The position numbers were made by a program, and so were the translations under genes. A stretch of DNA of 50,709 bases from an uncultured Lachnotalea sp. GTDB taxonomy: Bacteria; Bacillota; Clostridia; Lachnospirales; Lachnospiraceae. This document shows, in pieces, positions 34,332 to 43,366 of this stretch; position 1 is the first letter of the stretch, and every line of letters begins with the position of its first letter. Location: contig CAMSZT010000023.1 in assembly GCA_947066815.1 (NCBI GenBank), forward strand, positions 1 to 50,709, read 5' to 3'. The notes beneath the pieces are model-generated. The model saw nothing but the letters and a program-made list of their open reading frames with translations. It did no database searches and was not told the origin of the DNA.

Positions 34332-35213
34332 ATGGGTAATAAGAATGAAAAGAAAAACAAGAAAAGTTCCTATATGCACGATGTCCTGGAACGGTTTTTA
34401 TCCCATAAGCTGGCCGTTGTCGGACTGGGGCTGATCATTTTGCTGATCATACTGGTCATTGTGCTCCCGCCGCTTCTGGAGCTGGATCCGTACACTTCCC
34501 ATGCGCAGGGCGGGTTTAACCAGAAACCCAGTGCGGCGCACTGGCTGGGGACGGACCGGACGGGGCGGGATATCTTTGCGCGTCTGGTATACGGCGGCCG
34601 GATCTCCCTGGTCGTGGGTATTTTATCGACGATCGTATCGATGGTGATCGGGATCCCGCTGGGGCTTCTGGCCGGTTACTACAGGGGATGGGTGGAGACG
34701 ATCATCATGCGGCTGGCCGACATTTTCATGTCCTTCCCGTCTATGATGCTGATCCTGGTGCTGGTGGCTGTCATGGGGCCTTCCGTGATCTCCATCACCG
34801 TGGTGCTTGGTATCCTGGGCTGGACCCAGTTTGCGAGGCTGATCCACAGCCGGGTGCTTTCGGTCCGTGAAAAAGAGTATGTGGAGTCGGCGAAGGCTAT
34901 CGGGACGAAAAACTGGAAGATCATCACCAAGTACATTCTTCCAAACTCCTTTGCTCCCTGCCTGATCACCATGACCTTCCGTACCGCCTCCTCCATTCTG
35001 ATGGAGGCATCCTTAAGCTTCCTGGGTATGGGCGTACAGCCGCCCACGGCATCCTGGGGCAACCTAATGTACGATGCCCAGTCCATCGTGGTGCTGTCCA
35101 AGCAGCCCTGGACATGGATCCCGCCGGGACTTTGTCTGGTCATCACCGTCCTCAGCATTAACTTCTTCGGCGATGGTCTCCGCGACGCACTGGATCCGAA
35201 GATGAAGATATAG
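34332..35213 (+). CDS. Peptide/nickel-type ABC permease (DppC-like)
   Basis: A 293-residue permease. The N-terminal OppC-type region (SHKLAVVGLGLIILLIILVI) and HWLGTDRTGRDIFARLVYGGR are typical of DppC. The EAA loop has EYVESAKAIGTKNWKIITKYILPN. About six helices. AGGAGGAG precedes the ATG 17 bases after the DppB stop. It forms the channel together with the first permease. Confidence 0.95.
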   Translation: MGNKNEKKNKKSSYMHDVLERFLSHKLAVVGLGLIILLIILVIVLPPLLELDPYTSHAQGGFNQKPSAAHWLGTDRTGRDIFARLVYGGRISLVVGILSTIVSMVIGIPLGLLAGYYRGWVETIIMRLADIFMSFPSMMLILVLVAVMGPSVISITVVLGILGWTQFARLIHSRVLSVREKEYVESAKAIGTKNWKIITKYILPNSFAPCLITMTFRTASSILMEASLSFLGMGVQPPTASWGNLMYDAQSIVVLSKQPWTWIPPGLCLVITVLSINFFGDGLRDALDPKMKI

Positions 35214-35225
35214 GAGGAGAGAGCC

Positions 35226-36227
35226 ATGCAGGAACAGAAGCCGTTATTGGAAGTTAAGAATTTAAGGACTCATTTTTATACAAGAAAAGGCGTTGTGCCG
35301 GCGGTCGACGGCGTGGATTTCCAGGTCGCGCCGGGCGAGATCCTGGGGATCGTGGGTGAGTCCGGCTGTGGAAAGAGCGTGACCTCCCTCTCGATCCTGA
35401 ACCTCCTGATCGATTATGCAAAGATCGAGGAGGGCAGCGAGATCAATTTTGAGGGCCGCAACCTGGTGGGGCTTCCGAAGAAGGAGATGTGCAAGATCCG
35501 CGGCAAGGATATCGCCATGATCTTTCAGGATCCCATGACTTCCTTAAACCCGGTCATGACCATCGAGAAGCAGCTGATGGAGACGGTGCGGGCCCACAGG
35601 AACGTATCCAAAGAGGAAGCCAGGAAGCTGGCGCTTGACATGATGATCAAGGTAGGGATCCCTTCTCCGGAGAAGCGTCTGAAGGAATATCCCCATCAGC
35701 TTTCCGGCGGCATGAAGCAGAGAGTGATGATCGCCATGGCGCTCATGTGCAATCCGAAGCTTCTGATCGCCGACGAGCCGACGACGGCCCTGGACGTGAC
35801 GATCCAGGCGCAGATCCTCAAGCTGATGAGAGAATTAAAGGATGAGACCGGCTCCGCGATCATGCTGATCACCCATGACATGGGAGTCGTGGCCTCCATG
35901 GCCGACGCGATCATGATCATGTATGCCGGCCGGGTGGTGGAATACGGCCAGGCGAAGGAAGTATTCCGAAATCCGAAGCATCCCTATACCATAGGGCTTT
36001 TGAAGTCCATTCCGAGACTGGATGAAAAGGTTGATGCGCTGTTTACTATCGAGGGAACGGTCCCGAACCAGTATAATATGCCGGCAGGCTGTAAATTCTG
36101 GCCCCGCTGTCCCCATGCCACGGAGCAGTGTAAGACAGAAGAACCGACGCTCCGCCAATACGGAGACTGTCAGGTGAGATGTTGGAATTACGGCAAAGAG
36201 GACAGAAAGGAGGAGAACGAAGCATGA
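35226..36227 (+). CDS. Peptide/nickel-type ABC ATPase (DppD-like)
   Basis: A 333-residue ATPase. Walker A GESGCGKS (about 40-47), signature LSGGMKQRVMIAMAL, Walker B LLIADEPTTALD and H-loop LITHD are intact. A C-terminal oligopeptide/dipeptide domain carries the cysteine cluster GCKFWPRCPHATEQC, which binds a 4Fe-4S cluster in some homologues. The last codons are ATGA-overlapped with the next ATPase gene. It pairs with that protein to power the importer. Confidence 0.95.
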   Translation: MQEQKPLLEVKNLRTHFYTRKGVVPAVDGVDFQVAPGEILGIVGESGCGKSVTSLSILNLLIDYAKIEEGSEINFEGRNLVGLPKKEMCKIRGKDIAMIFQDPMTSLNPVMTIEKQLMETVRAHRNVSKEEARKLALDMMIKVGIPSPEKRLKEYPHQLSGGMKQRVMIAMALMCNPKLLIADEPTTALDVTIQAQILKLMRELKDETGSAIMLITHDMGVVASMADAIMIMYAGRVVEYGQAKEVFRNPKHPYTIGLLKSIPRLDEKVDALFTIEGTVPNQYNMPAGCKFWPRCPHATEQCKTEEPTLRQYGDCQVRCWNYGKEDRKEENEA

Positions 36228-37195
36228 GCGAAACTCCCTTAGTTGAAGTGAAAGATCTGAAAAAGCATTTCGTTGCCTCCAAAAGCATCATGAAGAGCAA
36301 GACGACCTATGTCAGCGCCGTGAATGGCGTGAGCCTGAAGATACGAAAGGGGGAGACCCTGGGCCTGGTGGGAGAGTCCGGCTGCGGAAAGTCGACTCTC
36401 GGGAGGACCATCCTCCGCCTGACGCCGGCCACTGCCGGGGAGATCCTCTTTGACGGCCAGGATATCGGCAAGCTGAAAAACGAGCAGATGCGCCAGATGA
36501 GAAAAAAGATGCAGATGATCTTCCAGGATCCCTATTCCTGCTTAAATCCCAGGATGAACATCCTGGAGCTGGTGCGGGCGCCCCTCGATGTGTTTAAGGT
36601 GGGGACATCTGCCGAACGGCTGGATAAGGTGAAGGAGATGCTGGAGATTGTGGGAATGGGCGAGCAGCACATGATGCGCTATCCCCATGAGTTTTCCGGC
36701 GGCCAGAGGCAGCGTGTCGGGATTGCCAGGGCCCTGATTTCCAATCCGGAATTTGTGGTCTGCGACGAGCCGGTATCGGCTCTGGACGTATCGGTCCGCG
36801 CGTCCGTCCTCAACCTGATGAACAAGCTTCAGGAGCGGTTCGGACTCACGTATCTGTTTATTTCCCACGATCTTTCCGTGGTAAAGCATATCAGCGACCG
36901 AGTGGCTGTGATGTACCTTGGCGGTATCGTTGAGATCACCTCCAAGGATGAACTCTATAAAAATCCCCTTCACCCTTATACGAAGGCTCTGCTCTCGGCG
37001 ATCCCGCTTCCCGATCCGGAGAAGAAGGCGGCGCCGCAGATCCTGGAGGGGGATCTTCCGAGCCCGTACAACCCTCCGGCCGGATGCAGATTCCATACGA
37101 GGTGCGCCAATTGTACGGCGAAATGTAAGGAGGAGGCGCCCGTCCTCAAGGATATGGGCGGCGGACATCAGGTGGCATGCCATCTGTACGATTAG
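36224..37195 (+). CDS. Peptide/nickel-type ABC ATPase (DppF-like)
   Basis: A 323-residue ATPase. Walker A GESGCGKST, signature FSGGQRQRVGIARALI, Walker B FVVCDEPVSALD and H-loop FISHD are present. The C-terminal domain has GCRFHTRCANCTAKC, so both ATPases of this system keep the cysteine cluster. ATG 36224 overlaps the DppD stop and has AAAGGAGGAG upstream. A 53-base gap leads to the binding protein. Confidence 0.95.
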   Translation: MSETPLVEVKDLKKHFVASKSIMKSKTTYVSAVNGVSLKIRKGETLGLVGESGCGKSTLGRTILRLTPATAGEILFDGQDIGKLKNEQMRQMRKKMQMIFQDPYSCLNPRMNILELVRAPLDVFKVGTSAERLDKVKEMLEIVGMGEQHMMRYPHEFSGGQRQRVGIARALISNPEFVVCDEPVSALDVSVRASVLNLMNKLQERFGLTYLFISHDLSVVKHISDRVAVMYLGGIVEITSKDELYKNPLHPYTKALLSAIPLPDPEKKAAPQILEGDLPSPYNPPAGCRFHTRCANCTAKCKEEAPVLKDMGGGHQVACHLYD

Positions 37196-37248
37196 GTATT
37201 TACCGGATCCATCGGTTGATACAAATAAATATTACAGGGAGGAACAAC

Positions 37249-38958
37249 ATGAGAAAAAGAACACGTTTTCTTGCAGCTCTGCTTGCAGGTGTGATGGTTC
37301 TCGGCATGGCGGCCTGTGGCGGCGGCGGAGATGACGACAAGTCTTCCGGCGATACGCAGGCAGCGGCAGGTGAGACCAAAGGGCAGGCAGCAGAAGCAAA
37401 CACGGACAACGCAGGAGGCTCCGAGTCTTCCGGAGCAGAAAAGATCGCTACCATCGCGATCACCAACGCATGGGCAAGCTGGTGCCCGTACTTCGATTCC
37501 GGCAACTATACGGACATCGTATCCGACCAGCTCTATGACCGTCTCTGGATCACCCATAAGGACGGTACCGTATCCCCTCGTCTGGCTGAGAGCTACGAGG
37601 TCTCCGACGACCATACCTACATGACGATTCATCTGAACAAGGAAGCGAAGTTCAGCGACGGAGAGCCGGTGACGGCCGACGACGTAATCTACAGCGCCAG
37701 ACTGGACTGCAACCCTGCGTTCAACTCCGTAAAGAGAGACCAGATGAAGTTTGTCAAAGGCACCAACGAAGGCGGCGCCTGGGAGAAAGAGGAAGATCTG
37801 GGATGGGAGAAGATCGACGACTATACGGTGAAATTAAGCTTCAAGGAAGCCATGAGCGAGCTCAATTTCCTGAACATGATGAACCGTTATTTCTACGTGA
37901 TCCCCGAGCATGTTTACAGCAAGTACTCTCCCGAGGAGTTAAATGAAGCGACTCCCTGGAAGGATAATATGGTCGGTTCCGGCCCCTTCATCTATGATAC
38001 CTCCATCGACGGCGAGCGCATCGAGATGGTGAAGAACGAAAATTACTTCCTGGGCACTCCCGATATCGATCGTCTCGTGATCCGTGTCGTGGAAGGAAGC
38101 CAGCTTCTGTCCGTGCTGATGGCGGGTGAGGTGGATTTGATCGCAGGCGGCGGTATCGCAGCCATGCCTCTGTCCGACTGGCCGGCGGCGCAGGAGGAGG
38201 CAAACCTGGAGACGGTTGCCGTCACCAACTACGCTTATCAGGCAATGATCATCAACTGCACCAGCGAGAAGATCCCCAATGCGGAGTGCAGATTTGCCCT
38301 GAACATGGCAGTGAACCGTCAGGCGATCGTAGATAATCTCCTGGGCGGCGAGGGTTCTGTCGTCTACGCTCCTTTCAGCAACGAGCATCCCTTCGTGGAT
38401 GAGTCCAAGCTGAACATGCCGGTCTATGATCCGGAAGCGGCAAAGAAGATGCTGGAGGACAACGGCTTTGACTTCAACAATACCCTGGAGCTGATCGTGC
38501 CTACCGGCAACGAGATCCGGATCCAGTCGACCGTTCTGATCCAGCAGGATCTGGAGGCGATCGGCGTGAAGACCAACATCACCCAGTACGATTTCGCCAC
38601 CCTGATGCAGATGATGCGTGACGGTGAGTATGATCTTGGTATGTGCGGTTCTGCAGGCGGCATTGATCCGACCGAGCCTCTCGGATGGCTGGGCCTTGGC
38701 ACGAACCAGAACTTCCCCTGCATCATGGACTACTCCTATACCGAGCTGTTTGCGGCTACCAACTCCGTGCTTGACCAGGATAAGAGAGTGGAGGCGTTCG
38801 TAGAGGTATGGCAGCATCTGCTGGATGATTCTCCGGTCTGCTACCTGTATTCTGAGAACCACAGGGTCGCTTACAATAAGGATCGTCTCTCCGGCGTCAA
38901 TTTTGACGAGGCGGAGCAGCTGAACTGGTGCACGTGGACCTGGACGGTCAATGAATAA
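37249..38958 (+). CDS. Peptide-binding lipoprotein (SBP family 5)
   Basis: A 569-residue extracellular lipoprotein. The signal ends at lipobox GMAAC (Cys23), followed by a Gly/Asp/Ser/Ala tether to about residue 65. The rest is the family 5 fold (DQLYDRLWITHKDGTVSPRLAES in parts, FSDGEPVTADDVIYSA, VGSGPFIYD, AVNRQAIVDNLLGGEG, NEHPFVDE). It captures peptides or similar ligands for the DppBCDF-like complex. GGGAGG precedes ATG 37249. Its place at the end of the operon, after a small gap, suits separate higher expression, but no extra promoter is clear. Confidence 0.95.
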   Translation: MRKRTRFLAALLAGVMVLGMAACGGGGDDDKSSGDTQAAAGETKGQAAEANTDNAGGSESSGAEKIATIAITNAWASWCPYFDSGNYTDIVSDQLYDRLWITHKDGTVSPRLAESYEVSDDHTYMTIHLNKEAKFSDGEPVTADDVIYSARLDCNPAFNSVKRDQMKFVKGTNEGGAWEKEEDLGWEKIDDYTVKLSFKEAMSELNFLNMMNRYFYVIPEHVYSKYSPEELNEATPWKDNMVGSGPFIYDTSIDGERIEMVKNENYFLGTPDIDRLVIRVVEGSQLLSVLMAGEVDLIAGGGIAAMPLSDWPAAQEEANLETVAVTNYAYQAMIINCTSEKIPNAECRFALNMAVNRQAIVDNLLGGEGSVVYAPFSNEHPFVDESKLNMPVYDPEAAKKMLEDNGFDFNNTLELIVPTGNEIRIQSTVLIQQDLEAIGVKTNITQYDFATLMQMMRDGEYDLGMCGSAGGIDPTEPLGWLGLGTNQNFPCIMDYSYTELFAATNSVLDQDKRVEAFVEVWQHLLDDSPVCYLYSENHRVAYNKDRLSGVNFDEAEQLNWCTWTWTVNE

Positions 38959-38974
38959 TACTTTTTGAGGATTT

Positions 38975-39004
38975 CGACAGGCGGCTCTTGCGGGCCGCCT
39001 GTCG
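38975..39004 (+). terminator. Hairpin after the peptide-binding protein gene
   Basis: A perfect 11-bp stem CGACAGGCGGC/GCCGCCTGTCG with an eight-base loop and a weak T tract. Read-through into the peptidase at 39064 is possible. Confidence 0.7.
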
Positions 39005-39063
39005 TTATGGTAGTATGAATGAGTCAGCAGCAAGATCAATTACAGAAAAGGGGGTAACAAGTT

Positions 39064-40386
39064 TTGAGTAATTTATATGCAGAGCATCTGCAGGGGATGG
39101 TGCGGATCCCGACGCTTTCCAACGCGGATGTCTCCAAGATGGATTTTGGTCAGTTTGAGAAATTCCACAAGTATCTGGAGGAGATCTTTCCGGCCATCCA
39201 TTCCACCATGGAAAAGAAGGTGATCGGAAAGGCAGGACTGCTTTTTAAATGGAAGGGAAAGGATTCCGGCAAGCTTCCCGTGCTCCTGATGGGGCATCAG
39301 GATGTGGTCCCGGAGGGGGACCATGCCAAATGGAAGTATCCGCCCTACGCGGGCGAGATCGCCGAGGGCTGTGTCTGGGGCCGCGGAAGCACCGACTGCA
39401 AATGCGTGATCCTGGCGGAGATGGAGACGGTGGAGGCGCTCATCAAGGAGGGCTTCCAGCCGGATTATGATCTTTATCTGGCCTATGGATATAACGAGGA
39501 GGTGCAGGCTCCTGTCAAGAGCGCAAAGGAGATCGTGGCGTATCTGAAAGAACAGGGTGTCCGCCTGGGCTGCGTGTTTGACGAGGGGAGCGGCATCAGC
39601 GACGGCAAGAAGATGGGTTATGACGGCTACGTCTGCCAGATGGAGCTGGGAGAAAAAGCCTATCACGATTATGAGATCTACCAGGATAACCCCGGAGGAC
39701 ATTCCATGGAGCCCGGGCCGGGAACAGCTCTGGGTGCGGTTTCCAAGGCTGTGGTGGCCCTGGAGGCCAATCCCTTCCCCTATCGCCTGACCGATGTGGT
39801 GGAGAATCAGTTAAAGGCCATGTCCCGGTGCATGACGGGAGAGAAGGCGGCAGTTTACGCGGATCCGAGGGGACGCTTTGAGGAGCTCTGTGCTTACGCA
39901 AAGGAGGACAAGAAGCTGGATTCTCTGCTCCATACTACCTGCGCGGTCACCATGGCTTCGGGGAGTGCCCAGTCCAATATCCTGCCTGAGCATGCCAGTA
40001 TGATCATGAACTGCCGTGTGCTCCAGGGAGACACGGAGGAATCCCTTCTGGCCCATTTCCGCAGTGTGATCCCGGAGGATGTCGAGGTGCGCAAGGTCCT
40101 GGGCGACGATCCGGAGCCGGCTACCTCCGTGGAGGGACGCGCCTATAAGCTGGTGGAAGAGATCGCAAAAGCCAACTACGGGGAGAATACGCTGGTGATC
40201 CCCGGCCTTCTGGCCGGCGGCACCGATTCCCGGTTCTTCCCGGTGATCTGCGACAGCGTGTTCCGTCATACCGGATTTTTCCGGGACGAGCGCTGGGGCG
40301 ACGCCCACCAGGTCAACGAGCGGATCCCCTGCGACGCGCTGGAGTCGGCCATGAAGTTTTACCGGGAGCTCCTGCTCCGCTGGTAA
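39064..40386 (+). CDS. M20 family metallopeptidase
   Basis: A 440-residue zinc peptidase of the ArgE/DapE/CPG2 group. First metal motif is LLMGHQDVVPEGD with His78 and Asp80. WGRGSTDCK supplies the bridging Asp, NEEVQAP the Glu pair (base and ligand), and the C-terminal LLAGGTDSRFF and HQVNERI complete the site. A TTG start at 39064 is used, with GGGGG about ten bases upstream; the next ATG (39097) would cut conserved N-terminal residues. It follows the peptide importer and probably hydrolyses the imported peptides in the cytosol. Confidence 0.92.
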   Translation: MSNLYAEHLQGMVRIPTLSNADVSKMDFGQFEKFHKYLEEIFPAIHSTMEKKVIGKAGLLFKWKGKDSGKLPVLLMGHQDVVPEGDHAKWKYPPYAGEIAEGCVWGRGSTDCKCVILAEMETVEALIKEGFQPDYDLYLAYGYNEEVQAPVKSAKEIVAYLKEQGVRLGCVFDEGSGISDGKKMGYDGYVCQMELGEKAYHDYEIYQDNPGGHSMEPGPGTALGAVSKAVVALEANPFPYRLTDVVENQLKAMSRCMTGEKAAVYADPRGRFEELCAYAKEDKKLDSLLHTTCAVTMASGSAQSNILPEHASMIMNCRVLQGDTEESLLAHFRSVIPEDVEVRKVLGDDPEPATSVEGRAYKLVEEIAKANYGENTLVIPGLLAGGTDSRFFPVICDSVFRHTGFFRDERWGDAHQVNERIPCDALESAMKFYRELLLRW

Positions 40387-40443
40387 GACGCCCCTGCGGG
40401 GCTAAAAATTTTCGATTTCCCGCAAATTTGCCAGAAATTGCCC

Positions 40444-40472
40444 TTGTCAGATCAGGGCTTCTGGTATATAAT
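40444..40472 (+). promoter_or_regulatory. Promoter of the 6S-like RNA
   Basis: TTGTCA (40444-40449), a 17-base spacer and a perfect TATAAT (40467-40472). No coding sequence starts between it and the terminator at 40691. Confidence 0.85.
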
Positions 40473-40479
40473 AGCTAGT

Positions 40480-40726
40480 AGAAAAAACGCTTTGTACTTC
40501 TACCTGGAATGTTCGATAATTCCTGTATGTTTTGAACCTACAGATTGTAATACGGGATTCCTATATCAATAAGTGGATGTCGGGCCTCCATAGAGTGGAT
40601 GGCAGAAATTTATTTGCGGTTGCCCAACCTGGCGAGGGCTAGGAATCAAAAGTGCAGGAACCGGCATTTCGGGGGAATACGAAAGATAAGGACAGCATAT
40701 TATATTAATAATATGCTGTCTTTTTT
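40480..40726 (+). ncRNA. ssrS: 6S RNA candidate
   Basis: A non-coding transcript of about 245 bases lies between a consensus promoter and a strong terminator. It folds as one long interrupted hairpin. The closing helix pairs CTTTGTA (40490-40496) with TACGAAAG (40678-40685, one bulge). The next pairs TTCCTGTA (40520-40527) with TGCAGGAA (40653-40660), and the next GATTCCTA (40556-40563) with TAGGAATC (40640-40647). Between the last two is an asymmetric bubble whose 5' strand holds TGTTTTGAACCTACA. That resembles the template strand of Firmicutes 6S-1 RNA, where RNA polymerase makes product RNAs. The open-promoter mimic shape fits 6S, which sequesters sigma-A holoenzyme in stationary phase. 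The assignment rests on architecture and recalled motifs, not on a covariance search. Confidence 0.68.
40691..40726 (+). terminator. Terminator of the 6S-like RNA
   Basis: A perfect 13-bp stem GACAGCATATTAT/ATAATATGCTGTC with a four-base loop and six T. Confidence 0.95.
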
Positions 40727-40734
40727 ATGCGCAC

Positions 40735-40908
40735 GCCCGTGCAGAGGAAGTATGTCGCAGATGCGACGCATGGGCGGCGCGCGAGTAGGGGAAGATAAAT
40801 CTTCTCTACTCGATTGTGCAAGCCCGCACAGAGAAATAAGCCGCAGGAGCGGCGTGCGGGCTGCGCGGCGAGCAGGGGAAAAGAACCGCTCCCCTACTCG
40901 ATTTTGCA
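40735..40908. repeat. Two tandem imperfect 87-89 bp palindromic repeats
   Basis: Copy one (40735-40819) and copy two (40822-40908) both begin GCCCG..CAGAG.AA, pass through a CGCA..GCG.CG hairpin and GGGC.GCGCG, and end in an AGGGGAA...CTACTCGATT.TGC hairpin. The order and spacing are conserved while loop bases differ, as expected for REP/BIME-like elements. They fill the gap between the RNA terminator and the SpoIID-domain gene. Confidence 0.8.
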
Positions 40909-40954
40909 GGGAAAAACCGCTTCCCTGTTTGAGCGTGGTAAAAGGAGGGATCCG

Positions 40955-43303
40955 ATGAACGGCGAATACAGAACAAGAATCTTTCAGGCAGTCTTTGTCC
41001 TTATGCTCCTTGGGATGGGCCTCGGGATCTGGGTCTTTCTCGAGGAGAGGGCAGGGGAGGCCGGCGTTTCCAGGGCTCTGGCCGCCAGGCAGACGTCTCT
41101 GGCCTTAAGCAGCCGGGAGGAGATCGGCGCTGCCGCTTCCGGCCGGTTTTCTCCGGAGGATCAGGGAAACTGGTATGTACCCTATGCGGAATATCTCTAT
41201 CAGAGGGAGGTGTGGGATGTGGAATCGCTTCCGGCAGACCGGGAGACCATGGGGGCCTCCCTCACCTATCAGGATCTGTCGTCCATGGCGGAGGGGCTTG
41301 GCATGACGGGAGAACTTGAGGGCCTGACGGAGGGGCGGCGGGAGACGGACGCCGTGACAGAGGAGGACTGGAAAACTTTTTTCGGGGCGCTCCTGGCGAG
41401 ATACGATACGGAAGGGCAGACGGCAGAGCAGGAACTCCTTCTGATCGGCACGCCCAATCAGCTCTCTGAGGCGGGGGCCTGGGAGGTCTATACAGATCAC
41501 GGTGTCTTTTCCTTTGAAGGCCTCTCCCTGGACAAGCTGGTGGACAGGAGAGTGAAGGCCAGGACCAGGGGCGGGGATCTGCTGATGGTGCTGGAGACCG
41601 TATCCGATGAGGTTACATATGAAAATGTCTGGGTGGAGAGTTACGGGGAAGGAAACCTAAAGACCTACCTTTACGGTGTCTGGAGGGATTTTTCCATCGG
41701 GGTGGAGGGGGAAGCCTGCGGCCAGAACCTGGCAGACCTCACCGTCAGGGACGGGAAGGTAGCGGTCGTCTCCCTGAAAAAAGAACGGATCCACGGGAAA
41801 CTCCTGGCCTTGGGGGAACAGGAGGCAGAGATCGAGGGCTACGGAAGGGTTCCCCTGTCAGAGCAGTTTCAGGTGATCAGGCGGCAGGGCGGGTTCCAGG
41901 TACTTCCGAAGGAGACCCTGACCGTGGGATATGAGCAGGCGGAGTATGTGGTGGGCGGCGGAAAGATCTGCGCGGCCCTGATGGGAGAGCACGTGGAGGC
42001 GGTGAACATCCGGGTGCTCCTGACGGATGCTGCCGCCGGGAACCTGGTACATGGGAGGGCGGCCTTCACTTCAGATAAAGGCTTTACCCTGTTTTACGGA
42101 AAAGAAGGGGAGGAGCGCCATGAGGCGGGGGAGGCCGTGGAGCTTCTTCCGGGAGACGAAAGGCTTTCCGAAGGGCGGGTCCGGATCGTGCCGGACGAGG
42201 GCGGGAAGATAGGCTTTACCTCTTTTTCCAGGAAACAGGGAGCGCCCTGGTACGAGGGAACGGCGGAGGTGGCCGCTGCGGGAGAGGGTCTGGTGATCAT
42301 CAATGAGGTGGATGTGGAGACTTACCTTGCCTATGTGGTACCCAGCGAGATGCCAGAAAGCTATGGTCTGGAGGCATTAAAAGCCCAGGCTGTCTGCGCC
42401 AGGAGCTATGCGTACCGCCAGATCACAGGGAATGCTTACAGCGAGTATGGGGCCCATGTGGACGACACGACGAATTTTCAGGTCTACAACAATACGGAGA
42501 CGGATGAGCTGACCAGACAGGCGGTGAAGGAGACAGAGGGACAGGTGTTAAGCTTCGGGGGCCAGCTGGTGACGGCCTATTATTATGCCACTTCGTCGGG
42601 CTATGGAAACGATATGTCCGTGTGGGGCGGGCATGAGGGGGAGGCCCCTTATCTGAGATGCCTCTACATGTCGCCGGGGGAAGCGCCGGATCTGTCGTCC
42701 GAGACAGCTTTCCGGGAATATCTGGGAAAGGCGGATTCCGGAAACCTGGAATACGGCATGCCCTGGTATCGGTGGGAGACCACGGTGACCCTGGAGCGGC
42801 TGACGGAACGGATGGACAGTTTTCTCTCCGGTTATGCGAAAACCCACAGCGAGCTGGTGCGTTTTCAGGCGGCGGACGGAAGCTTTCAGGCGGCTTCCGG
42901 CCAGACCACCGTCGGGGCGGTCCGTTCCGTCACCGTACAGGCCAGAGCCTCAAGCGGCATGGCGGAGCTCCTTTTGGTGGAGGGGACGGAAGGGACGGTA
43001 CAGATCGTCCGTTCCGGCCCGATCCGGGCGTTCCTGGGGGATGTGGATTATATTTATACGAAACAGGACGGAACAACCTCCGACGGGAGGGCCATCCTGC
43101 CCAGTGCCAGCTTCTGGCTGGAGGAACTGAAGGACGGGGAGAACCTGACCGGCTATCTCCTCCACGGCGGCGGCTATGGACATGGTGTCGGCATGAGCCA
43201 GACCGGGGCCAGCGCCCTGGCGGGGCAGGGAAAGAGCTACACGGAGATCCTGCAGTATTTTTATCCGGGGACAGAGATCGGAAGCCAGGAGATCCTGCTA
43301 TAA
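40955..43303 (+). CDS. Large SpoIID/LytB-domain protein
   Basis: A 782-residue protein with one N-terminal membrane helix (about 10-30). Residues 430-782 contain the SpoIID/LytB domain: INEVDVETYLAYVVPSEMPESYG with the catalytic-type Glu465, LKAQAVCARSYAY, TYYYATSSG-like AYYYATSSGYG, and the end motif GGGYGHGVGMSQTGASALA. SpoIID proteins cleave glycan strands stripped of stem peptides during engulfment. Classical SpoIID is about 340 residues, so residues 35-430 are a large extra N-terminal region of beta-rich sequence that I cannot assign. AAAGGAGGG precedes ATG 40955; the frame upstream runs through repeats. It may be a vegetative or spore-wall amidase-pathway homologue rather than SpoIID itself. 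Confidence 0.88.
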   Translation: MNGEYRTRIFQAVFVLMLLGMGLGIWVFLEERAGEAGVSRALAARQTSLALSSREEIGAAASGRFSPEDQGNWYVPYAEYLYQREVWDVESLPADRETMGASLTYQDLSSMAEGLGMTGELEGLTEGRRETDAVTEEDWKTFFGALLARYDTEGQTAEQELLLIGTPNQLSEAGAWEVYTDHGVFSFEGLSLDKLVDRRVKARTRGGDLLMVLETVSDEVTYENVWVESYGEGNLKTYLYGVWRDFSIGVEGEACGQNLADLTVRDGKVAVVSLKKERIHGKLLALGEQEAEIEGYGRVPLSEQFQVIRRQGGFQVLPKETLTVGYEQAEYVVGGGKICAALMGEHVEAVNIRVLLTDAAAGNLVHGRAAFTSDKGFTLFYGKEGEERHEAGEAVELLPGDERLSEGRVRIVPDEGGKIGFTSFSRKQGAPWYEGTAEVAAAGEGLVIINEVDVETYLAYVVPSEMPESYGLEALKAQAVCARSYAYRQITGNAYSEYGAHVDDTTNFQVYNNTETDELTRQAVKETEGQVLSFGGQLVTAYYYATSSGYGNDMSVWGGHEGEAPYLRCLYMSPGEAPDLSSETAFREYLGKADSGNLEYGMPWYRWETTVTLERLTERMDSFLSGYAKTHSELVRFQAADGSFQAASGQTTVGAVRSVTVQARASSGMAELLLVEGTEGTVQIVRSGPIRAFLGDVDYIYTKQDGTTSDGRAILPSASFWLEELKDGENLTGYLLHGGGYGHGVGMSQTGASALAGQGKSYTEILQYFYPGTEIGSQEILL

Positions 43304-43318
43304 AGGAGTGAGAGGATC

Positions 43319-43351
43319 AAAAAACAGGCAGGGGTGGCTTCCCCTGCCTGT
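43319..43351 (-). terminator. Terminator of the PPi-phosphofructokinase gene
   Basis: An 11-bp stem ACAGGCAGGGG/CCCCTGCCTGT with a six-base loop. On the minus strand it is followed by TTTTTT, so it terminates the convergent kinase gene; it can also stop plus-strand transcription weakly. Confidence 0.9.
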
Positions 43352-43366
43352 CGGAATATCTGTTTG

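Noticed and set aside
40599-40958. Reading frame of 119 codons over the 6S-like RNA and tandem repeats
   Set aside because: It crosses an RNA, its terminator and two repeats, and has no ribosome site.
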